A DNA stretch of 64,000 nt from Linanthus parryae (lineage: Eukaryota; Streptophyta; Magnoliopsida; Ericales; Polemoniaceae), in NCBI GenBank assembly GCA_023055425.1, contig JALGPY010000010.1:53419665-53483664 (forward strand), in the 5' to 3' direction. The notes under the pieces are model-generated. The model ran no database searches. It saw nothing but the letters and a program-made list of their open reading frames with translations, and was not told where the DNA came from. Made by a program: the position numbers and the translations under genes. Of the stretch, positions 11,458-21,866 are shown in pieces (the first letter of the stretch is position 1; each line of letters starts with the position of its first letter).

Positions 11458-11503
11458 TCATTCAACCAGTTTCCTTTTCTAAGAAGGGACCAAATGGCTT
11501 TAG
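11458..11503. repeat. 46-bp duplicate of LINE sequence at the LINE 5' border (second copy at 7,567-7,612)
   Basis: The 46 bases at 11,458-11,503 are identical to 7,567-7,612 (starts TCATTCAACCAG, ends GGCTTTAG). If the Helitron is removed, the two copies are only about 23 bp apart, so they formed a tandem duplication at the 5' end of the truncated LINE. The last three bases (TAG) coincide with the start of the TSD. Confidence 0.85.
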
Positions 11504-11512
11504 TGGATCATT
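11501..11512. repeat. Right target-site duplication of the LINE
   Basis: TAGTGGATCATT, identical to 420-431. The following GATATCAACC is the continuation of the host sequence that was separated from 1-420. Confidence 0.85.
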
Positions 11513-11527
11513 GATATCAACCTTTAT
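11501..11527 (-). pseudogene. Proximal part of the host gene's terminal exon
   Basis: On the minus strand an acceptor-like TTTGGTAG ends at 11,528 and is followed by codons for I-K-V-D-I-N-D. The frame continues across the LINE into 420-381 and stops there. The preceding exon (11,634-11,848) ends on a phase-0 CAG with a GT donor, and this exon starts in phase 0, so the two can be joined. The intron would be 106 bp. Confidence 0.4.
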
Positions 11528-11610
11528 CTACCAAAGTTCCAGAAAAATATAAATTTCAAACTAAAAGATGAAGGAATCACACGTCAAAAGGCATACCTTC
11601 TCATAAGAAG

Positions 11611-11640
11611 ATTGCAGGTTATATTAATCTAACCTGCAAT
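11611..11640. repeat. 11-bp inverted repeat (ATTGCAGGTTA/TAACCTGCAAT)
   Basis: Perfect arms at 11,611-11,621 and 11,630-11,640 with an 8-bp loop. One arm covers the proposed donor junction CAG|GT of the upstream exon. It could be a small insertion or simply a hairpin over the splice site. Confidence 0.7.
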
Positions 11641-11848
11641 ATTTCAGGTTCATCACTCTTTCGCATATTTTCACCAGTCAAATACTTCTCATGATCGAGC
11701 ATTTTCCTTCCTCCAATTCAGCATCATAACCATAGTTGCTCATTTGCTCTTCGGCTTTCTTGCGCATCATCACCATTTTATCTGGGTTGCCAAATATATC
11801 TCGAGCTTCTATCACACAGCCAACGAAGCTCTAGATGTCATGGTAGAT
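11634..11848 (-). pseudogene. Penultimate exon of the unrecognised host gene, copy A
   Basis: On the minus strand a TTTATAG acceptor (11,850-11,849) precedes an open stretch containing RDIFGNPDKMVMM, then KKAEEQMSNYG, and farther on EKYLTGENMRKSDEPEILQ, ending at a CAG|GT donor. The equivalent in copy B (24,764-24,943) has the same residues. Relative to B, copy A has a 2-bp insertion near its start that causes a frameshift. Near the KCSIM region a further one-base change is needed to keep the frame open. I do not recognise the protein. No domain is assigned. Both copies look like pseudogenes. Confidence 0.45.
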
Positions 11849-11934
11849 CTATAAAGTGAGTTCAAAAATACAAACAAGAGTTCCATTAGCACCTACTCAT
11901 GCTGACATTTTACATCTCTTATAAGTTAACGAAC

Positions 11935-12035
11935 CCGATGTAGAAGCCTAAGAGATGCAGTGACAATGTTTAGCTGCCAACTCTTCCTCAAACCCAAAGA
12001 TTCCTTCTTGTGGAAGGAATGGCACACCATAACAA
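11935..12035 (-). pseudogene. Possible further host-gene exon remnant, copy A
   Basis: On the minus strand the frame reads VPFLPQEGIFGFEEELAA and continues a few residues to a TAG. Copy B keeps only part of it (about 25,045-25,080). There is no clear splice border on one side and the other could end at a GT near 11,930. It is listed because the composition looks coding and it lies between two better exon candidates. Confidence 0.22.
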
Positions 12036-12164
12036 CCCTTCTAGGAAGTTTCTATAAGCACCTAGATAAGCCGCAAAATTTGTCCGGCCAAATTTTTCAT
12101 CAAAAATAAATAGGTACTTTAAGAGCTAAGTCTTCCATTTTGTCTCATTGTTACTATAGACAAA

Positions 12165-12680
12165 CTTATATATACCAATGTTACATGAACTCGGGTGCGG
12201 ATATCGGATCTGATATGGATCCGGAGATTGGATTCGCAAACTTGCTTAAAAGTATGATATGTGAACTCGGCTAACAAGTATCCAGTTTTTTGACACGGGT
12301 ACGGGGATATGGTAGAAAAATAATTAAACCCTTGGTCGAGACTCGAGACCTGTGTTTTGAGTGAGCCCAAAACTAAACCCAATTGACCACTCATTTTTCT
12401 TTGACTGAAACCTAACTACCTTTGCAACTACTTCTTTCATCGTACTGCTGCTTCTGATGTATAACGATGATAGACCTACGTGCGCCGAAGATGAGGGCAT
12501 ATGAAGAAGACGATGACGAGAGATGTTGACCAAGTCATCGTTGGAACCAGAGGTCGCCGTAGTCAACGTGTCCGGTGAAGTTCAATCACACCCGCCACAC
12601 ATCCCATACCCACATCCATGTCGGATCGTATCGACACTGGTACGGTGTCGTTTTAGAAGAGTCCGGGTAAAGTAGATATA
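12165..12680. mobile_element. Copy-A-specific insertion of about 0.5 kb
   Basis: Copy B runs from CAAACTTAAACTTC straight into TAGATATCC, whereas A carries about 515 extra bases between the same flanks. The insert holds repeated GATCCGGA/GGTACGG-like strings (for example near 12,190-12,310 and 12,600-12,650) of a kind common in plant repeats. An 80-codon minus frame (12,324-12,566) is open but unrecognised. I cannot define terminal repeats or a TSD. Confidence 0.45.
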
Positions 12681-13057
12681 TACTACTAGAAGATATCCCT
12701 AGAACTTATGATTTTCAATCTATATCCAATAGTCAGTAACTAGAAAAAATAATTGGCACATAACCAAGAAATGATATTATTAGCAGCAGTCCATGCCGCG
12801 GTAAGTAGTCCGTAACATTGTACTCATATGGTAAACATTAGCACTAGCTTTAATTCTGTTTAAATTCTGCCACAAGTACCAAAAAGCAATCTTTGGCAAG
12901 CATAAAATAGAACTCCTAGAAACGTCTACACACAAGTTTATAACAGGGCATGCATGAGAACTATCAATCAAATAGAAAGTTCAAAATTACAACTGCAAGT
13001 TCATATGAAAGGAAGCAAGTACTCACTGGAAAAAACACAAGTGGTAATTGTACTAAC

Positions 13058-13139
13058 CGCTTATACTCATGGGACTGCTTGTATTTCTCAAATTCAAAGA
13101 TGCGTTCTTCATCAGACGTAAAGATGGAGAACAGGAACC
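13058..13139 (-). pseudogene. Internal exon candidate of the host gene, copy A
   Basis: On the minus strand a TTTTGCTTCCAG acceptor is followed by 82 bp coding FLFSIFTSDEERIFEFEKYK and a few further residues, ending with AAGCG|GTTAGTA. The borders fit plant intron consensus on both sides and the frame is fully open. Copy B lacks this block. The sequence is acidic and lysine-rich at the end and I do not recognise the family. It lies between the penultimate exon and the 5' exon candidate, in the same orientation. Confidence 0.45.
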
Positions 13140-13414
13140 CTGGAAGCAAAATCCAAAATTTGTCATTCAGACTATAGTCTCAAGCCAAAACACATTATTG
13201 TATCACTTGCCAGAATGAGGGTGGTATATAAGAAATGATAAAAAAATGTCTTAAGACCCTAAAAAGCTGAGAAATTCTCTTTTATCCATCAATTAACACA
13301 GGAGAAAACGAAGCCGCCAAGAACACATACATCAAAGAAAGTGAAAAAACTGAAAGAAAAATTGCTGCTTTGGCACCCAAATCAGAAAATGAGGTAAAGT
13401 TTCTCTCTTTTACT

Positions 13415-13657
13415 ACTCTGTTTCTTCTCTTTCCTCCATTTGACTTTTTGCTACTATTCACTGAGTGACTTTGATCCGGTGATTTGGACAGCAAAATAAT
13501 GTAGTTTTTTGATAATTTTTTCATGATGTTGTAGAGTAAAAGTTGATTTATAACACGGTGAAATAATTATCAAAAATTATATAGTTTTGCGATTCAAATT
13601 ACCTGGTCAAAGTGACCTAAATACGTGTCAAAAAGTCAAAAATAGAGTGGTAACAAT
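13415..13657. mobile_element. Long-TIR MITE, family M, copy 1
   Basis: Left arm starts CTGTTTCTTCTCTTTCCTCC, continues through TTTGACTTTTTG and ACTTTGATCCGGTGATTTGG to GTTGTAGAGTAAAAG. The right arm is the inverted counterpart (ATTACCTGGTCAAAGTGACC ... GTCAAAAAGTCAAA). The arms are about 110-120 bp, leaving almost no centre. Three relatives occur in the window. Confidence 0.7.
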
Positions 13658-14868
13658 TAGTAGCCATATTTTGCCATTGGACTGACATGAAAACAAACAA
13701 AATCCCATAGATTGCATCCATTGAAGTTGATTATGATGGTTATAGAGGTAAAACTAGAACCTTGTGATGGCGATGAAGAGCTCTGAATCTGAACGGTGAC
13801 GATGTGGAGGAGGATGCAGAGGTTTCACTAACTAGAACTACAAAAGCATGACACAAGTGCGCAATAAAAAGCTGTAGCTATGAAGCATTCTACAACACCA
13901 AGAGCCAAGAGTGCTTGGACAACAAACCACCCACGTAGTGATTTCAAACCCAAGAAGAGTAGACATGAATCTGTAGCAGCAACACTGAAGAGACTTGCAA
14001 AATGATTCACCACAAAAAAAAACCAAAACCAGAAAAAGACGAACACTCCAAGTCAGACTTGTGACGCAGAAAAAGTAGAAGAAGCATTTACTCCTTACGC
14101 CAACAAACCATTGAAGACCAAGTCAAACTCGTTGGGGCCAAACCAAACACACCGAACCAAAACAAAACCAAGTTTTGGTAGCCAAATCATGCCATCTTCT
14201 TCTATACCTTCGATGGTAAGAAGAAATGGGTGAGTTTGGTGTGAGCATTTTTGTAGATTTTAATTCAAAATATATTTTTTGGACTTTTTCTAAAGGTTTG
14301 TGTGATCTTTTACGAGTGGATTTTGAATTTGTAGTGTTGAGTTGGGAGAAGAAAAAAATTTGAATTGATGAGATTTTTTGAGTCGTTTCTTTTCTTCCTT
14401 TAAACTTGAAAATGATTCCTCAAAAAAAAAAAAAAAACTTGAAAATGATAGTATCGTCCTCATTTTTCAATTATAACTACATCTTTTTTGTTAGTTACAA
14501 GGGTATAAACAACAAAACTGTCACATCACTGACATTATAACAACATCGATTTTTCCTTACTGGACTCATACAATTTTTTTCTTGAAATTTTGTGTCACAT
14601 ACTTTTTTCACACTATCGTAAGAGACGGCTTAAAATAAAAAAGTTCACACCAAGGCAGTACTTGAGGATAGGGATGGAAACGGATCAGGTTTGGACAGGA
14701 TCAGCCTAGATTCAAATTTTATTCACAAGGTTTGGGATCAAATCGGGTTCGAACATGATTTTGCCATATTCGAATCTGATTATCCATCGGATCATGGCGA
14801 ACAATATTTTAAGCTAATCTAGCCTAAAATTATTTCTAATTAGAATCATAATTGGATTAATATGCACT
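13658..14868. other. Gene-free stretch of copy A
   Basis: Partly shared with copy B (25,730-26,510). Contains minus-strand open stretches with no recognisable motif and AT-rich filler, including a poly(A) run at about 14,423-14,437. Near 14,690-14,790 a GGATC/GGTTTG-type repetitive string occurs in both copies. No gene is supported. Confidence 0.4.
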
Positions 14869-15645
14869 TTACATATGTAGTTTTATATCGTTTGTTCGAA
14901 ATCCATGATTTTTCATGACGTTATCGAATTTCTCATGCCATTCCTTTGGAGCCTGTTTTAGACGGCAGAGAGATTTCTTAAGTCGACAATGTTTGGTGTC
15001 ACTTCCCGGAACTTTGAATCTTTCTAGTTGTTCCATATACATTTCTTCTTTCAATTCTCCGTTTGGGAAGGCTGTCTTAACATCCATTTGATGAATTTCA
15101 AAATTGAAAAATTGCAGCGATTGCAATGAGCATCCGAATGGATGTTATTCTCGTTGCTGGAGAATATGTACCGAAGAAATCTAACCCCTCCTTTTTCTTA
15201 TAACATTAAGTGACAAGTCTCGTTTTGGACTTATCGATTGTACCATCTGGTTTAAATTTTTTCTTAAAGATCCATTTACAACCTATAGGCTTGGAGTCTT
15301 GTGGAATGTCTACTAATTCTCAAGTATTATTTGTAAAATGGACTCAACTTTGCTATTTATAGGTTCTTTCCAATATGGAGCATCAATATTGGATAAGACT
15401 TCTTTGTAACTTGTTGGATCATTTTCCGGTAAGTATGTTAGGAAATTGGGTCCAAAAGTTTTTGTCGTTTTTGCTTGTTTACTCCGCATTACCTCTTCTT
15501 CTTGGTTGTTGCCAATGGCTGTCTAATGCGACCATTTTCCAAACTCTTGTACTTCCTTTTTCTTACAAGGAAAGATATATTCGAAGGAGGCATTTTCCGA
15601 TTCAATAATAGTGTTCTCGTGAATGTCCGGTATTTCTGATTGGTG
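14869..15645 (-). pseudogene. Copia polyprotein fragment (end of integrase to reverse transcriptase), copy A
   Basis: On the minus strand, from right to left, there are a spacer region like that of the B copy, then the reverse transcriptase N-terminus with FEIHQMDVKTAFPNGEL and ...LKKSLCRLKQAPKEWHEKF, breaking off near 14,869. The block is interrupted by frameshifts around 15,130-15,370. It has no LTR next to it and is shared with copy B (26,510-27,287), so it is an old fragment that predates the segment duplication. The catalytic YVDD block is not included. Confidence 0.8.
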
Positions 15646-15900
15646 TGCCAGAAATCAGTGAGCACTACTTCCTCAGATGGATGAACACTACTCTTCTTCT
15701 AGGCTTTCGATCCTAGCCGTTAGAATTTGATCTTCTCTAGACCCTTCCATGGGGGAAGGCTTTGTATAAATAGGGATGGACTCATTTGCTCCAACCCTTA
15801 AGAGGAAGTTATAAGCTCTCTACAAGCTCTCTTGTATAAACTCTATTGTAAATAAAAAGTCGAGTAACGAATGAAAATCCTGGTTTTATCATTCTGATCA
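15646..15900 (+). repeat. LTR-like remnant with TATA box, copy A
   Basis: Contains TGTATAAATAGGGATGG followed at a promoter-like distance by repeated AAGCTCTCT strings and a TAAATAAAAAG-type polyadenylation stretch, the layout of a short plant LTR. Copy B has the first half (27,288-27,450) and then diverges. No partner LTR or TSD is seen. Confidence 0.3.
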
Positions 15901-16130
15901 ACCGTTCTTGAACTTAAAAAGATGGTTGGCGTTCTCCGTCTTCATGGTGTGGCCTAGCTGCTATCGCTCGCTGCCATGGAAGAGGACGGCGGTGGCGGTG
16001 GTGGTGGTTGCAGCTGTGAGTTTGGTGGTTGGAGTCGAAGGTTTCCGAGTTAGTTTGGGTCTACAGGGATGGTAGTATACACATCCCCAATACGCAGAGG
16101 CCGTCGTGCTCCCACCGGTGGCACATTGAG
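15900..16130 (-). pseudogene. 5' exon of the unrecognised host gene, copy A (disabled)
   Basis: The minus-strand reading PVDPN, then LGNLRLQPPNSQ, then a proline run and SSSMAASDSS matches the copy-B block at 31,704-32,010. Here PN is followed by a stop, and another stop and changes occur after MAASDSS, so A is disabled. An initiation Met in MAASDSS is possible. The upstream proline stretch could be 5' untranslated or coding. Product unknown. Confidence 0.4.
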
Positions 16131-17333
16131 AGGAGTAGAGTCGTCCATCTTGAATTAAGAGAGATAGAGTGGACTCAATTGGAAAAGGAGAGTAATGAAA
16201 CGAAAGGGCTTTCTCTGCTTCGCCTCCTTATATACAAATCGACTAAGACGTATGTGTATGGTGTAAAACTGTCTCTGTACCAGTACTTCTTATTTTACTT
16301 TTCCCAACTTGAAAAATATATTGAGTTTTGTGCTAAACTATTATTTTCAGATTTCTTAAAAAAGGTGTCCTTCATAGTGTACATTAATTGTTTCTTTTTC
16401 TCAAACCTACGAAGCAGGGTGCTCCAAACCACATTTATATTTTACAAGAGTTAAAGAAAATTATAATACACCAGAATCATGAACTGGTAATATGAAAAGA
16501 AATTGACAACTTGTATTGAAATAAAAATGTGCTAATATTTCGAATTTTGTTTTTTTCATAAAAAATAATTGGGAGATTTATTGGACTAAATTAAATTGCT
16601 CTATTTTTTTAGAAATACTAAATTTAGTTGATATGGAGAATTTATCTAGGAAAAGTCTAAATCGACAGACAAATCTGGAGGCTATCTAGAGTTAATTCTT
16701 CTCTCTCACATACACACACGTACATTAAAACACACACACACATAGATGGACGTTGCTTTAATGATTTATTTGTCTCTTTATCTCCCCTCCCTAAATAATC
16801 TCCAATACTATCTTTTTCTACTAGTTTTCTCCTAACATATTGAAAATCAATGGTGTTATTCCACTGTTTATCTAGTTTCTCCATGAAGAATGAAAAATGA
16901 TTCGTTGTTTCGTCTCTTTTACTTTTCTAAATCACATTTCTGGATATACAAAAATTTTGAAGCCTTCATAACTTTGAGGTCTTAGGCAATTACCTAAGTC
17001 GCCTGAAGGAAGAACCGACTATCATCATATCTTATCACATACCATATTCATGCTTCAAGGCAAGATGGGGAGGAGGATCAACATCAGATTTGATAATTTT
17101 ACATGTGTTTGCGTGATGTGGATGATGACAAGAAGTTCTTATAGACAACTAGTATAAGTATTGGTGATTTGGAACTATGAAAACACTTAAAAAATTGGTG
17201 GAGATGGAGATTGGAAATAAGCGATGTGTGATAAAGGAGGGATACAACTTTCTTGCCTTCTGAATAATGAAATATTCGAAGAATCTTTATGAAGAGAGTG
17301 AGCCTCATATATACACATACCAGTGGCAACGAC
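16131..17333. other. Gene-free stretch with AC-rich microsatellite, copy A
   Basis: Shared with B at 32,010-32,830 and 34,680-34,900. An (AC)n-type tract lies at about 16,706-16,743. A 75-codon minus frame at 16,657-16,884 is partly conserved in B but not recognised. TSD ACGAC of the following LTR is at 17,329-17,333. Confidence 0.4.
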
Positions 17334-17947
17334 TGAAATACCCCGTTATTTAGAAACGAGTATTTTTAGATAATCTTTTTTTTTTTTGACACATTTTTAG
17401 ATAATCTTAAGTGTTAATATGTTGAAACTGGTATTTTATGAAATTATTGAGTGTTAATATAATATTATTATAAGTATTGGGTGTTAATATGCTACTATTA
17501 TATTTTATGATATTATTTGGTGTTAATATGACATTGGGATAAGTTTGGGTATTAGTTGTTATTATTTAGAAAGTTAATTTTTAATGTTATAAACTACCTA
17601 GATGCTTTTATGTATTTATTCTAAACTTATATAGTGTTTTTAATCAAATCTTGGGGGTGGTAGTTGTTTTATGCCTAAACCAGTTGGGGTGAAAGTGTCT
17701 TTTCCCTTAAAATTAGTCATCTTCTTCCTCCAACTCTTCCATGGACGGAAGAGTACTATTCCACCACCATCACCCACCATCAAACTTGTTGATTTTCGTC
17801 CCAATACACTACCAATTCGATCCAAACTTTTCAAAGGTCGATAATTTAGCAACAAGTAAACCAATTTCGCAAAATTATGGTCCCAATTCGAAATCGGACT
17901 TTTCGAAGTGGGTCTCCTTCCTTCGCCGGATTTCTTCACCATCTAGC

Positions 17948-17956
17948 ATATTTAAA
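17948..17956 (+). promoter_or_regulatory. Candidate TATA box of the solo LTR
   Basis: ATATTTAAACCCCC followed by TCTCAGAGATTTCTCACACC, then a (CT)n/GC-rich leader. Placement suits an LTR transcription start, but this is by appearance only. Confidence 0.35.
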
Positions 17957-18320
17957 CCCCCTCAATCTCAGAGATTTCTCACACCAACATTAGCTCTCTC
18001 AATCTCCCTCACCCTAGAGCTCTCTCTCTCTCTCTCTCTCAATCACTCTCTCTCTCTCCCCGGCGCCGCCGTCGCCGCCAAAGGCCGCTGCCCCGTCGCC
18101 GCCGTTCAACCCGGCGACCGTCGCCGCTGCCCGCGGTCCGCCACCACCACCGTCCGTCGGTCTCGCCACCATCGTTCGCCTCCCTCCCGTCGTGTCTTCT
18201 CTGTTCGGGTAAACAAACCCGTTCTTCTTCTTATTCTTCTTCACTTTGTTTTCTTTTTTTATTATGATTAGTATATAATATTCGTAGTTAAGTTATTAGG
18301 TAAGGAAGGGAAAACAATAA

Positions 18321-18425
18321 AGGGCTGTGGCCCAGTGGTCAGATGGTGACACTTAAGGCTTGTCAGCATGTTGGAACTAGGTCTTGGGTTCAAGTTTCAC
18401 AAGAGACATTTATTTTTTTTACTCA
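18321..18425 (+). mobile_element. tRNA-derived SINE-like element inside the solo LTR
   Basis: Carries TGGCCCAGTGG at 18,328-18,338, matching the RNA polymerase III A box, and GGTTCAAGTTT at 18,387-18,397, a B box with two changes at its end. The spacing of about 50 bp is right for a tRNA-related SINE, and a T-rich tail follows. I do not see a clear TSD. Confidence 0.5.
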
Positions 18426-19920
18426 TCTTTACCAAAAAACAAAAGTGTCGAATAAGGGTGTTAAAAATATTTTTTCTTATTTATTTTTATAAGTTTGTTA
18501 CAAATTAGAATAAGTTATTTTCCATTAATAAATTTGTTATTTCTTTTAAATAAAATTTAGTTAGTTTATAACCTATATTCTCTACTAAGACTTGTTTGGT
18601 TGGGAGAACCTACTATTTAAATTAAAAGTGTTTTTGCGTAAAATAATATGCTTCTCTACCCTAAATAATAGAAGGGATATTTTATCTAATATTATAAGTT
18701 ATATTTATATAATTATAGCATAGTATGTTTTTACAAATAATAAACGTTAGCGTTATAAAGCGTATTTTATTATAAAAAAAGGTTGTTCACGTTAGCAAGG
18801 TTGGGGAGAGTTAGTAAGGGATTTATTTCATTTACCTATAGGACTTCGTGTGCAATGTTGATTAGGATATTATTAAATTTGTAGGCTACATTTTCGTTGA
18901 CGAAGGATACGTCGAGTATTACTAGGAAGTGATTTGCTTTGCTTGAGATTCAAGGTAAGTAATCATGCCAGGCTTAGCGCCCATAGCTTCTTTCGTGTCA
19001 AACTGCTTTTGTGATTTATTCTCTCAAAATTTGAATATCTACTTGAACAATTTATTTGAGAAAGTTAACTGATTTTACAAAGGTGATTCTATCACAACTA
19101 TCACATGATTAATAAGACGTAAAGACGTAAAGTGGAATAGTTTTATCGGGGATCAATATTGGTTGATGTGGACTACGTCTCTCGACCCCTTTTATTTGAT
19201 TTTGCTTGGCCGCAACCGCCCCGAGTTCGCTCCAGTACTTACCTCTCTGGCCGCAAGAAGTCTTAGGGGGGTGTCGACACTTATGGTCTGGTAGCCAGTT
19301 ATTAGTAGATCTTCCCCGTGTCAACATGATAAAAGATGTATTTCCAATAATGGACCTTTATTGTTTAAGTTGAAAGTCCCTATTGGACAATGAAGAGAGT
19401 TTGGGAATGTTTCCCCACGTGAAATGCTAGATTGAGAATGTTTCCCCACAAGTGAAGTGATAGAAGGAAAATATTGGTGAATTCTTATTTCATACTTATA
19501 TTCTTACTCGAATTCTTTACTCTTCAAACTCATGTGTCGTTTTTAAACTGCTTCATAATCTGTTTACATGCTTGGGTGTTGCTTACTCAGTATTTTCCGC
19601 TGACTTTGGAAACTGTGGTGTTTCTTTTTGTTTCTGCACCACAGGTTTAGGTAGAAGCATGGATTTTGGGAGAAATCGAGACACGTCACTTTAGTAAATT
19701 TAAATTTCACATCTAGAATCGTTTTATTTAGTAGTTGAATTTTAGATTGGAATAATGCCCATGTTTGTGGCGAGACAAGTTTTAAAGTTTTAATTAATTG
19801 CTTTATGGATTTTGGGTTGGATTTTCTGTTATAAAATCTCCTTGTATTCGGGTTTAATCTCGGGTACGGAGTGACATCCCCGGGCTTCCGGTTTGGCGGT
19901 TTTGGGGGTGTTACAACGAC

Positions 19921-21132
19921 AATGGGGGTGTTCCGGCGTTAATCGTGCCCCCATTAAGGCCATTAAGTTATTCATTGTAGATATCGCGGCGGATATCTCG
20001 TAAGTCATTAGTGGATCCGTATATATAAAATTTGACCAAGACTCCCTTATGGTACACAAGGGTCGCAGGTGGAACAGCAACAACCCGGAATCACAATCTA
20101 CCTGTCCTTGGTTAATTTCATATGCAAATTATATCTCTAACACGACCGCAATTGGAGGCAAAGTTGCTGAGACATAATGTTGGAAACTGGGTAGTTCATA
20201 ACCTATGTTTTGCAGCCAACTTCCAACTGCGATAACTTAGTCAGTTTTCATCAGAATGAGAAAAAAATTGAGATGGTGATTCTCTGTAAATAACTCTACA
20301 AGATTCATGAAGATTATTTACTCAAATAAGCTCTCTACCAAGTCTGGATCTGTTCTCAAATTTGCTCCCAAAGCATTCTAGGAAACTATCAAAACTTGAA
20401 TAATTGGCTAAGTATAAAATAGCTTAATTTGGCCCAACTTTGATCTACTATGTCACTGAATATTTTGAGTCTATAATAGCTTAATATGTTATGAAATACT
20501 TGATCAGCCATCTTAAAAACCCTATTTCTAGTTTTATAAAACTGTTTCTCAGTTGCTCATAAATTATCTCTAAATTTGGATGTTTGTGCTAATTTCACGC
20601 AGACTTCGAATTTTAGTTTGGCTGTCAAATTGATATGTATAGTCTTCAATCATTGAGCAAAGTTGCTCACATTGTTATTCTGCTTCCAAGTGTCAAATTT
20701 GACCAAGATGACCCGCTAGATAACTTTGTTTTGGAGTAAGCGATATAAGAGGGGAAAATTATTAATTTTACATAAAGATTATGTTAAATTTAAATCAATA
20801 TCTTGGAGCTTTCAAACTGTCTAACATGGGTATTTGGATTCACAATAGGCCGTCATTAATTTATTGTTGGCCATGTCAAGTGTTAGGGGGTATTTTTATA
20901 ATTTTAGAAAACTTCAGGGGCTTATATGTAAATTAGAATAAATTGATAAATAAATTCCCTTTGGCTAACCTGTGACTCTGAGGAACCTGAAATCCATAAA
21001 TTGGGCATATGAGGAAGACATCAGCCATGCTGGACTTCTCGAGTTAACATATTGGGGGCAGTCAAACTCAACCAGAACTCTAATACTATGACCAAGGGTA
21101 AAACAGTATCTCTGTGACCTTACTTCACGAAA
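19921..21132. other. Gene-free duplicated sequence, copy A
   Basis: Matches B at 35,560-35,700 and 36,997-37,990, with the B-specific solo LTR between. No gene or element end is visible. Confidence 0.5.
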
Positions 21133-21476
21133 TATTCTCATAATGACATTTCAGGGGCTAAGGGTCAAGTTTGATCCAATTTGACTTTCTGAAAACCCTA
21201 GTTCAATTGAGCTGTCTAAGAGGGTGAAATAATAAATTCACAATTCCTCCGGTTAAACACCCAAACCATGATGCATGACATGATCTCATGTCTCTGTACA
21301 AAAGATTCTCATAATGAAATTTTAGGGGCTAAGGGTCAAGTTTGCCCAATTTGACTTTCTGAAAACCTTAGTTCAATTAAGCTGTCTAAGAGGGGTGAAA
21401 TAGTAAATTCACAATTCCTCCAGTCAAACACTCAAACCATGATGGAGTGACATGATCTCATGTCTCTGTAGAAACT
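21133..21476. repeat. 172-bp tandem repeat, two units, copy A
   Basis: ATTCTCATAATGA starts at 21,133 and again at 21,305. Each unit runs through GGGGCTAAGGGTCAAGTTTG, GAGCTGTCTAAGAGGG and CATGATCTCATGTCTCTGTA. The same duplication exists in copy B. Confidence 0.85.
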
Positions 21477-21832
21477 ACATAACATCTGGGATCCATTTGT
21501 GTCTATCTAGACTTGAATCTAATCAAACAATCTAAATCAAAGGTTATTATGCGATTCTGCCAAACATCAGGGGCCTAAGTGCAATCAATTAAAACTTGAG
21601 ACTGACTTTTGTCTAGATAACTCTAGGTTTTAATAACTCATAAGACTGACCAGTTAGGCATAACTGAGGGGTTTAGAAACAGTCAGAGACTGCACTGATA
21701 AGGCTGGGATTTTCAGGGGCAAAGTGGTAATTATGGGCTAGTCAGCGAGCATAGCATGCATGTGCATTTTCCTCACTATTGAGGACGTGTATTGATAGTT
21801 TTGTACATTTGTATGTGTAGAGATTTTCGAGA

Positions 21833-21834
21833 TG

Positions 21835-21866
<32 letters not shown>
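21833..21866. repeat. (GA)n microsatellite
   Basis: Nearly pure GA repeat. In B the corresponding tract (38,805-38,861) is longer and preceded by an AT tract. Confidence 0.9.

Larger units (their letters stand above)
432..11500 (-). mobile_element. 5'-truncated L1-type LINE (minus strand), itself broken by a Copia element and a Helitron
   Basis: Three separated pieces (432-743, 7,070-7,617 and 11,440-11,500) join into one C-terminal LINE ORF2 fragment on the minus strand. From 5' to 3' it holds the end of the zinc-binding reverse transcriptase region (LFIHCD at 11,457-11,440, continuing YSKAIWSLL beyond the Helitron), a linker beginning near GLWTIWKQRN, and an RNase H domain. Then come a stop codon at about 473, a short 3' untranslated region and a poly(A) tail seen as T at 430-439. 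The flanking 12-bp TSD is perfect. The upstream reverse transcriptase and endonuclease are missing, as usual for 5'-truncated copies. The foreign insertions are 744-7,069 and 7,618-11,439, so the LINE's own sequence totals under 1 kb. Confidence 0.85.
17334..19915 (+). mobile_element. Solo LTR (Gypsy-like), private to copy A
   Basis: Begins TGAAATACCCCG and ends GGGGGTGTTACA, 2,582 bp, flanked by a perfect 5-bp duplication ACGAC (17,329-17,333 and 19,916-19,920). The empty site is seen in copy B at 35,549, where GTGGCAATGACAATGGGGG runs through without it. Internal TATA-like ATATTTAAA at 17,948 is followed by a CT-rich and GC-rich leader. The TGxAATACCCCG...GGGTGTTACA ends resemble LTRs of plant Gypsy elements. 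There is no internal region, so it is a product of LTR-LTR recombination. Confidence 0.88.

Noticed and set aside
13828..14046. Two overlapping minus frames rich in F, C and L
   Set aside because: Composition-driven, frame not conserved in the B copy.
17741..18271. 176-codon plus-strand open frame
   Set aside because: It lies in a solo LTR over the presumed leader, with (CT)n and GC-rich low complexity and no domain.
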